Positions 58,343-64,000 of a DNA stretch of 64,000 nt are shown one piece after another; within the stretch, counting starts at the first letter, position 1; the number at the start of each line of letters is the position of its first letter. The translations under genes and the position numbers were made by a program. Location: assembly GCF_018324205.1 (NCBI RefSeq), contig NZ_AP023356.1, positions 7,942,501-8,006,500 of the forward strand, written 5' to 3'. This DNA is from Actinoplanes ianthinogenes. GTDB taxonomy: Bacteria > Actinomycetota > Actinomycetes > Mycobacteriales > Micromonosporaceae. The notes beneath the pieces are model-generated. The model saw only the letters and a list, made by a program, of their open reading frames with translations. It had not been told where the DNA came from and made no database searches.

Positions 58343-60885
58343 GCGTGGAGATCAACGGTACGGCCCACGAGCGCGCGCCCCGGCCCGGTCAGTGCCTGCG
58401 GACCTATCTGCGCGAGGAAGGCTGCTTCGGGGTGAAGAAGGGGTGCGACGCCGGCGACTGCGGAGCGTGCACGGTGCACGTGGACGGCGAGCCGGTGCAT
58501 TCCTGTGTCTACCCGGCGTTCCGGGCGCAGGGCCGGTCGGTGACCACGGTCGAAGGACTGGGCTCTCCGGACGACCTGCACCCGGTGCAGCAGGCGTTCC
58601 TGGACGCGCAGGGATTTCAATGCGGTTTCTGTACGGCGGGCCTGATCATGACCACGGCGGCGCTCACCGAGGAGCAGCGTGCCGACCTGCCCCGCGCGTT
58701 GAAGGGCAACCTGTGCCGGTGCACCGGATACCGCGCGGTCGCCGATGCGCTCGCCGGCCGGTGCCACGTGCGAGCCGGAGGTCCCGCGGTCGGCTCGGCG
58801 CTCGGCGCCCCGGCCGGCCCGCAGGTGGTGACCGGGACGGCGCGGTACACCTTCGACGTGGACGTGCCCGGGCTGCTGCATCTCAAGGTGCTGCGCTCGC
58901 CGCACGCGCACGCGCGGATCCTCGCGGTGGACACGTCGGCGGCCGCGCTGGTGCCGGGGGTCGAGCTGATCCTGACGCACAAGGACGCGCCGGACCGGCT
59001 GTTCTCGACGGCGCAGCACGAGAACGTGGCCGAGGATCCGGCGGACACCCGGGTGCTGGACGAGGTGGTGCGGTTCGTCGGGCAGCGGGTGGCGGCGGTG
59101 GTGGCGGTCAGCGAGGCGGCTGCCGAGGAGGCCTGCCGGCGGCTGCGCGTGGAGTACGAGCTGCTTCCCGCGGTGGTCGACCCGGTGGCGGCGCTGGCTC
59201 CGGACGCGCCGTTGGTGCACGGCGACAAGCTGGACCGCAACGTGGTGGCGGAGCTGCACGCCTCGCTCGGGGACGTCGAGGCCGGGTTCGCTGCGGCGGA
59301 CGAGGTCTATCAGGCGACGTTCCGGACGGCTCGGGTGCAGCATGCGTCGCTGGAGACGCACGGGGCGGTGGGGTGGCTCGACGAGGACGGACGGCTGGTC
59401 ATCCGGTCCAGCACGCAGACGCCGTTCCTGACCCGCCGGGCGGTGGCCTCGCTCTACGACCTGCCGATGGAGAAGGTGCGGGTGCTGACCGGACGGGTCG
59501 GGGGAGGGTTCGGCGGCAAGCAGGAGATGCTGGTCGAGGACCTCGTGGCGCTTGCGGTGCTGCGGACCGGGCGGCCGGTGAAGTGGGAGTACACGCGATC
59601 CGAGCAGTTTTACGGGGCGACCACGCGGCATCCGTTCGTGGTGACCGTCAAGGCCGGGGCCCGGCGGGACGGGACCATCACGGCTCTTGCCCTGGACGTG
59701 GTGGTGGACACCGGGGCGTACGGAAATCATGGTCCTTCGGTGATGTTCCATGGGTGTCATGAGTCGGTGGCCGTCTACAAATGCGCCACTATGCGGACCG
59801 ATGCACGGACGGTTTACACGAACACGGTGCCGGCCGGGGCGTTCCGGGGCTACGGGTTGGGTCAGGTGACCTTCGCCGTCGAGTCCGTCTTGGACGAGAT
59901 CTCACGAAAAATCGGTATGGATCCGGTTGAGTTTCGCGAGCTGAACGTCGTGCGGGACGGGGATGATCTGACCGCGCCTGGTGATCACGTGGATGACCTG
60001 GGGATTGCCTCCTACGGGCTGGACCAGTGCCTGGAGCGGATGCGTGCCTGCTCCTCGACGGTGGATGAGGCGCCGGACGGGTGGCTGGTCGGCGAGGGAA
60101 TGGCGATCGCGATGATCGCGGCCGGGCCGCCGGGTGGGCATTTCGCGGACGCGACGATCCGGGCACTGGGGGAGGGGCGGTATGAGCTCTCGGTGGGGAC
60201 GGCGGAGTTCGGCAACGGGAGCACCACCGTGCATGCGCAGATCGCGGCGGACGAGCTGGGGACCACGCCGGACCGGATCGTGATCCGGCAGTCGGACACC
60301 GATGTGGTGCGGCACGACACCGGGGCCTTCGCGTCCACCGGGGTGGTGGTGGCGGGGCAGGCGGTGCTGCGGGCGGCGCGGGATCTGCGTGCTCGCGGCG
60401 GCGAGGTCGGGCAGGGGTATTTCGACGGGACGCCGCGGTCGGTGGCGTTCAACGCTCAGTGGTTCCGGGTGGCGGTCGATCCGGACACCGGTGAGCTGCG
60501 GATCCTCCGCAGCGTGCACAGCGCGGACGCGGGGACGGTGATGAATCCCCTCCAGTTGCGGGGGCAGATCGAGGGCGGGGTGGCGCAGGCGCTGGGGGCG
60601 ACGCTGGCGGAGCACGTGGACATCGACTCGTCGGGGGCGGTGACGACCACGACGTTCCGGCAGTATCACTTGCCGACCTTCGCTGACACGCCGGTCACGG
60701 AGGTCCACTTCGCTGCTACGTCGGATGCGATCGGGCCGCTGGGGGCGAAGTCGATGAGCGAGAGCCCGTTCAACCCGGTGTCGCCGGCCCTGGCCAACGC
60801 CCTCCGCGATGCCACCGGCGTCCGGATGACCGAGATCCCGTTCACCGCCGACCGCATCTGGCTGGCCATGCACCAAGATCACTAG
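58339..60885 (+). CDS. Xanthine dehydrogenase/aldehyde oxidase-type protein, fused 2Fe-2S and Mo-cofactor domains
   Basis: An 848-residue fusion. Residues ~1-145 are the two 2Fe-2S domains (CFGVKKGCDAGDCGACTVHV...C and CGFCTAG...CRCTGY). The rest is the molybdopterin domain with GRVGGGFGGK, AFRGYGLGQ and the catalytic Glu in GAKSMSESPFNPVSPA. In most enzymes small and large subunits are separate. The fused arrangement resembles E. coli XdhD. Upstream sequence to 57520 in frame belongs to the FAD gene. No XdhC-like maturation gene is adjacent. The substrate may be a purine or an aldehyde. Confidence 0.88.
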   Translation: MSVEINGTAHERAPRPGQCLRTYLREEGCFGVKKGCDAGDCGACTVHVDGEPVHSCVYPAFRAQGRSVTTVEGLGSPDDLHPVQQAFLDAQGFQCGFCTAGLIMTTAALTEEQRADLPRALKGNLCRCTGYRAVADALAGRCHVRAGGPAVGSALGAPAGPQVVTGTARYTFDVDVPGLLHLKVLRSPHAHARILAVDTSAAALVPGVELILTHKDAPDRLFSTAQHENVAEDPADTRVLDEVVRFVGQRVAAVVAVSEAAAEEACRRLRVEYELLPAVVDPVAALAPDAPLVHGDKLDRNVVAELHASLGDVEAGFAAADEVYQATFRTARVQHASLETHGAVGWLDEDGRLVIRSSTQTPFLTRRAVASLYDLPMEKVRVLTGRVGGGFGGKQEMLVEDLVALAVLRTGRPVKWEYTRSEQFYGATTRHPFVVTVKAGARRDGTITALALDVVVDTGAYGNHGPSVMFHGCHESVAVYKCATMRTDARTVYTNTVPAGAFRGYGLGQVTFAVESVLDEISRKIGMDPVEFRELNVVRDGDDLTAPGDHVDDLGIASYGLDQCLERMRACSSTVDEAPDGWLVGEGMAIAMIAAGPPGGHFADATIRALGEGRYELSVGTAEFGNGSTTVHAQIAADELGTTPDRIVIRQSDTDVVRHDTGAFASTGVVVAGQAVLRAARDLRARGGEVGQGYFDGTPRSVAFNAQWFRVAVDPDTGELRILRSVHSADAGTVMNPLQLRGQIEGGVAQALGATLAEHVDIDSSGAVTTTTFRQYHLPTFADTPVTEVHFAATSDAIGPLGAKSMSESPFNPVSPALANALRDATGVRMTEIPFTADRIWLAMHQDH

Positions 60886-60898
60886 CTGCACTGTCCGT

Positions 60899-61078
60899 GG
60901 CTGGTCCCGGAGCTCAAACCCCGGGCTGGCCCTCAGCGCCCTATCCCGGCCCCGGTTAGGGCCGCCAGGACCAGCCGGACACTCCCCGGCTGGTCCTCAG
61001 CGCCCTATCCCGGCCTCGGTTAGGGCCGCCAGGACCAGCCGGACACTCCCCGGCTGGCCCTCAGCGCCCCGGGCAAGA
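60899..61078. repeat. 63/64-bp two-hairpin repeat, locus 4 (about 2.7 units)
   Basis: CCAGCC anchors lie at 60971 and 61035 (64 bp) with a partial unit from 60899. Each unit has CCAGCC...GGCTGG and CCCTA...TAGGG arms, like the arrays at 3.1 and 14.3 kb. It sits between the molybdenum hydroxylase and the lactate permease, both rightward. Confidence 0.8.
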
Positions 61079-61120
61079 CGCGGGAACCCTCGCTGGGGAC
61101 TGGGGGCGGGATGCTCGGGG

Positions 61121-61136
61121 CGTACCGGAAGAGGGG
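61121..61136 (+). repeat. Dispersed word CGTACCGGAAGAGGGG
   Basis: Ninety-one bases before lctP and just after the 63-bp repeats. This copy is in the opposite sense to the upstream gene, unlike the other 3'-flank copies. The rest of 60886-61227 shows nothing else. Confidence 0.5.
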
Positions 61137-61227
61137 TGACCGCAAGCCGAAGCGGACCTGACGGCTGAGCGGTTTCGTTTCGGGAGCCGGGGGACTACAT
61201 TGCGGGGAAAGTGATCGACGTCTCTGG

Positions 61228-62934
61228 ATGGCTGCCATGCCGGATGTCCTGCTCGCGGAACAGTTCCAGATCGTCACCGATCCCGTCGCGGACTCCGTGG
61301 CGCTTTCGGCGATCTTCGCCGTGCTCTCGCTGGTGACCCTGTTCCTGCTGCTCGGGGTGTTCCGGGTGCGGGCCTGGCTGGCCGGGCTGATCTCGCTCGG
61401 GGTGGCGCTGATCGTCGCGATCACCGTGTACTCGATGCCGGTCGGGCAGGCGCTGCTGTCCGCTTCGGAGGGTGCGGCGTTCGGGTTCTTCCCGATCCTG
61501 TGGATCGTGATCAATGCGATCTGGGTCTACAACCTGACCGTGGTCAGCGGGCACTTCGACGTGCTGCGGCGGTCGATGGAGCGGGTCAGCCCGGACATGC
61601 GGATCCAGGCGATCATCGTGGCGTTCTGTTTCGGGGCGTTGCTGGAGGCGCTCGCCGGGTTCGGTACGCCGGTGGCGGTCACCGTGGTGATGCTGATGGC
61701 GCTCGGGTTCCCGCCGATCCGGGCGGCCTCGGTGGCGCTGATCGCGAACACCGCGCCGGTCGCGTTCGGGGCGCTCGCGACGCCGATCGTGACGCTCGGG
61801 ACGGTCACCTCGGGGGCGTCGAGTGACCCGCGGCTGAACACCGACACGCTCGGCGCGATGGTCGGGCGGCAGACCCCGATACTGGCGGTGATCGTACCGT
61901 TGGTGCTGGTCGCCGTGGTGGACGGACGCCGCGGCGTCAAGCAGACCTGGCCCGCCGCGATCGTCGCGGGGGTGGTTTTCGCGGCCGGGCAGTTCGTCGC
62001 GTCGAACTACGTCTCGGTGCCGCTCACCGACATCATCGCGTCGCTCGCGGCGGCCGCCGCCGTGGTCCTGCTGCTGCGTTTCTGGCGGCCGGTGGACAGC
62101 CCGAGCCTCACCGAGGGAGTGGCCGAGCCGGCGCCGGCCGGGGGCGGCGGCACCTCCACCCGCACCGCGGTCCAGCGGGATACCCGTGCCGAGGTCATGC
62201 GCGCCTACGCCCCCTACCTCATCATCATCGTGATCTTCTCGATCGCGAACCTCGGCCCGATCAAGCACGCCCTCGCCCAGGAGCCCTGGACCGTCGTCTT
62301 CAAGTGGCCCGGCCTGGACATCCTCGGCGCCAACGGCAAACCCCTGGCGTCCACGAACTTCACCTTCGGCTGGCTGGCCGCGGCCGGCACCCTGATGATC
62401 TTCGCCGGCATCCTGACCGCCGTCGTGCTCCGTGTCCGCCCCGGCGCCGCCCTGCGCGCCTACGGACGCACCTATGTGGAACTCCGCCACGCCATCGTCA
62501 CGGTGATGGCCGTGCTGGCCCTGGCCTACGTGCTCAACCAGTCCGGCCAGACGAACACCCTCGGCGCGTTCCTGGCCACCGCGGGTAGCGTCTTCGTGTT
62601 CCTCTCCTCCATCCTCGGCTGGATCGGGGTGGCCGTGACCGGCTCGGACACCTCGTCGAACGCGTTGTTCGGCGCGTTGCAGGTGCAGACCGCGGCGAAG
62701 GCCGGGCTGGACCCGCTGCTGCTCGCGGCGGCCAACTCGTCCGGTGGCGTACTCGGCAAGATGGTCAGCCCGCAGAACCTGGCGATCGCCGCGGCCGCGG
62801 TCGGCATGGCCGGCCGGGAGGGTGACATCTTCCGCAAAGTCGTGCTGTGGAGCACGATCCTGCTGCTGTTCATGTGTGTGCTGGTCACCCTGCAAGCCAT
62901 GCCGGTGCTGGACTGGATGGTCCCGCGGGGATGA
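61228..62934 (+). CDS. lctP: L-lactate permease
   Basis: A 568-residue membrane protein of the LctP family with about 14 helices. It has AFGFFPILWIVINAIWVYNLTVVSG, FGALLEALAGFGTPVAVTVVML and the late VTGSDTSSNALFGALQ and GGVLGKMVSPQNLAIA motifs. It imports lactate or glycolate with protons. The start could be 61228 or 61237. No lactate dehydrogenase is adjacent, but an amidohydrolase follows. Confidence 0.93.
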   Translation: MAAMPDVLLAEQFQIVTDPVADSVALSAIFAVLSLVTLFLLLGVFRVRAWLAGLISLGVALIVAITVYSMPVGQALLSASEGAAFGFFPILWIVINAIWVYNLTVVSGHFDVLRRSMERVSPDMRIQAIIVAFCFGALLEALAGFGTPVAVTVVMLMALGFPPIRAASVALIANTAPVAFGALATPIVTLGTVTSGASSDPRLNTDTLGAMVGRQTPILAVIVPLVLVAVVDGRRGVKQTWPAAIVAGVVFAAGQFVASNYVSVPLTDIIASLAAAAAVVLLLRFWRPVDSPSLTEGVAEPAPAGGGGTSTRTAVQRDTRAEVMRAYAPYLIIIVIFSIANLGPIKHALAQEPWTVVFKWPGLDILGANGKPLASTNFTFGWLAAAGTLMIFAGILTAVVLRVRPGAALRAYGRTYVELRHAIVTVMAVLALAYVLNQSGQTNTLGAFLATAGSVFVFLSSILGWIGVAVTGSDTSSNALFGALQVQTAAKAGLDPLLLAAANSSGGVLGKMVSPQNLAIAAAAVGMAGREGDIFRKVVLWSTILLLFMCVLVTLQAMPVLDWMVPRG

Positions 62935-63027
62935 ATTCCGACAGCCGCCGGCTGAACCGTGGAGCGCCGGACCTGGTACTCATGGGTGTAGTGACCGTCT
63001 GGACACTGCCCGTGAGGAGCGCTCCGC

Positions 63028-64000
63028 ATGACCGCCGCAGACCTGATCCTGATGGCGGACCGGATCCACACCATGCTTCCCGGTCCGCCGATGACCGCGA
63101 TCGCCGTCGCCGACGGGCGGATCGCCCAGCTGGGCACCCGGGCGGACGCCCGCGACTGGCGCGGCCCGGGCACCGAGGTGCTCGACCTCGGTCCGGCCAC
63201 GATCACACCGGGCCTGGTCGACGGGCACGCGCACCCGGTGATGGGCCTGAGCATGACCCGGGGCGTCGACCTGTCCTCGGTGCGCACCCGTGACCAGCTG
63301 AGACAGGCGCTGCGGACGGCATCGGCGCAAGGCGGGTGGATCGAGGGATACGGGCTGGACCCGAACGCGTTCGAGGGCGCCCCGGTCACCCACGCGCCGC
63401 TGGTCGAGGCGCTCGGGCCGGACGTGCCGGTCTTCCTGGTGCTCTTCGACGCGCACTCGGCCCTGGTCAGCCCGAAAGCGCTGGAGATCGCCGGGATCAC
63501 CGGGCCGCGCGAGTTCGCCTCCGGGGCCAGCGTCGTCTGCGACGCCGACGGGACACCGACCGGGCACCTGCTCGAACTGGAAGCGGCCATGGTCGTGCAC
63601 GCGATGCTCCCCGAGGACCCGCCCGAGGGCCGGCGCGCCCGGCTGCGCGACCTGATGCACCGGATGGCCGCGAGCGGCCTGACCTCGGCGAACGCGATGG
63701 ACTTCGGACTGGACTCGCTCGACCTGTTCACCGCGCTGGAGGCCGACGGCGAGCTGCCGCTGCGCTGGCGGTGCGCCCCGTTCGTGATGCCCGGCGACGG
63801 CCTGGAGAGGGTCATCGAGCAGCAGCGCCTGGCCGGCCGCCGCTGGCGGGTCGAGGGCGCCAAATTCATGATCGACGGCACCATCGACGGCGGCACCGCC
63901 TGGCTGGAGGAGCCGGACACCCACGGTGAGTCGACCGCTTGCTTCTGGCCCGACCCGTGGGAGTACTCCGCCGCCGTCGAGGTCCTGGCCGGGCGCGGCA
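63028..64000 (+). CDS. Amidohydrolase family protein, YtcJ-like (cut by window end)
   Basis: The first 324 residues are present and the frame is open at 64000. It has the metal-dependent hydrolase start ITPGLVDGHAHPVMG with the HxH zinc ligands, and later LTSANAMDFG and the GAKFMIDGTIDGGTAWL segment typical of Amidohydrolase_3/YtcJ proteins, which include N-substituted formamide deformylases. It is cytoplasmic. It lies 93 bp after lctP and could be co-transcribed. Confidence 0.85.
   Translation, partial: MTAADLILMADRIHTMLPGPPMTAIAVADGRIAQLGTRADARDWRGPGTEVLDLGPATITPGLVDGHAHPVMGLSMTRGVDLSSVRTRDQLRQALRTASAQGGWIEGYGLDPNAFEGAPVTHAPLVEALGPDVPVFLVLFDAHSALVSPKALEIAGITGPREFASGASVVCDADGTPTGHLLELEAAMVVHAMLPEDPPEGRRARLRDLMHRMAASGLTSANAMDFGLDSLDLFTALEADGELPLRWRCAPFVMPGDGLERVIEQQRLAGRRWRVEGAKFMIDGTIDGGTAWLEEPDTHGESTACFWPDPWEYSAAVEVLAGRG

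Noticed and set aside
61195..62895. 566-residue frame on the minus strand
   Set aside because: Antisense to lctP. The translation is His/Arg/Gln-rich low complexity with no membrane or enzyme motifs.

Overview
The window is very GC-rich DNA with the gene content and codon bias of an actinomycete. F420-type LLM oxidoreductases, a fused CydDC transporter, DUF6230/DUF6114 and SCO5389-like proteins, a c-di-AMP riboswitch before an NlpC/P60 hydrolase and ricin-type lectin modules on secreted esterases together point to Actinomycetota, most plausibly Micromonosporaceae (Actinoplanes-like). The genus is an inference. No rRNA, tRNA, CRISPR array, phage or intact insertion sequence was seen, so this looks like an ordinary chromosomal arm.

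Layout. 0-6.8 kb: end of an efflux pump with its TetR, a second TetR divergent from an SDR, a repeat-filled convergent gap, an azoreductase/MarR pair and a GntP-family permease. 6.8-16 kb: an NB-ARC/TPR remnant, an LLM oxidoreductase, a lipoprotein, a secreted propeller-LamG protein, a DUF4241 gene, an MFS/TetR efflux pair, a second repeat array and a FolP2-like gene. 16-19 kb: a chemoreceptor, an acetyltransferase and a TetR. 19.2-27.6 kb: cydA-cydB-cydDC (cytochrome bd oxidase and its assembly transporter), divergent from a BlaI/M56 sensor pair. 27.6-34 kb: c-di-AMP riboswitch with a cell-wall hydrolase, MarR/epoxide hydrolase, a TPR-AAA ATPase with a TPR membrane partner, and a PAP2 phosphatase. 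34-38 kb: more tandem repeats, a gene behind a Zur-like box and a monooxygenase/TetR pair. 38-42 kb: trpB-trpA-gntR with GntR-type operators. 42-46.4 kb: LolA-like lipoprotein, two-component system, YcnI-like copper protein and Pr6Pr membrane protein. 46.9-49.6 kb: two secreted esterases, one cutinase/PETase-like and one PHB-depolymerase/CE1-like, with nearly identical C-terminal lectin domains. 49.7-57 kb: DUF2277, a diguanylate cyclase, DUF1992, DUF6114/DUF6230 and a CHASE3 histidine kinase. 57.5-64 kb: a molybdenum hydroxylase, a lactate permease and a cut-off amidohydrolase.

The most unusual content is repetitive. A 63-bp tandem repeat built of two small inverted repeats occurs at four separate places. 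Two copies of the array fill convergent gaps, one lies between tandem genes, and one lies inside the cydDC reading frame, where 63 bp becomes a 21-residue repeat. A second signal is a dispersed word, CGTACCG(G)AAAG. It appears more than ten times and is often found just downstream of stop codons in one fixed orientation. Several other short tandem-repeat arrays (55, about 40, 18-19 and about 100 bp) fill other gaps.

Many regulator genes sit divergent from their likely targets with clear palindromes between them, so several simple regulatory circuits can be read directly from the sequence.
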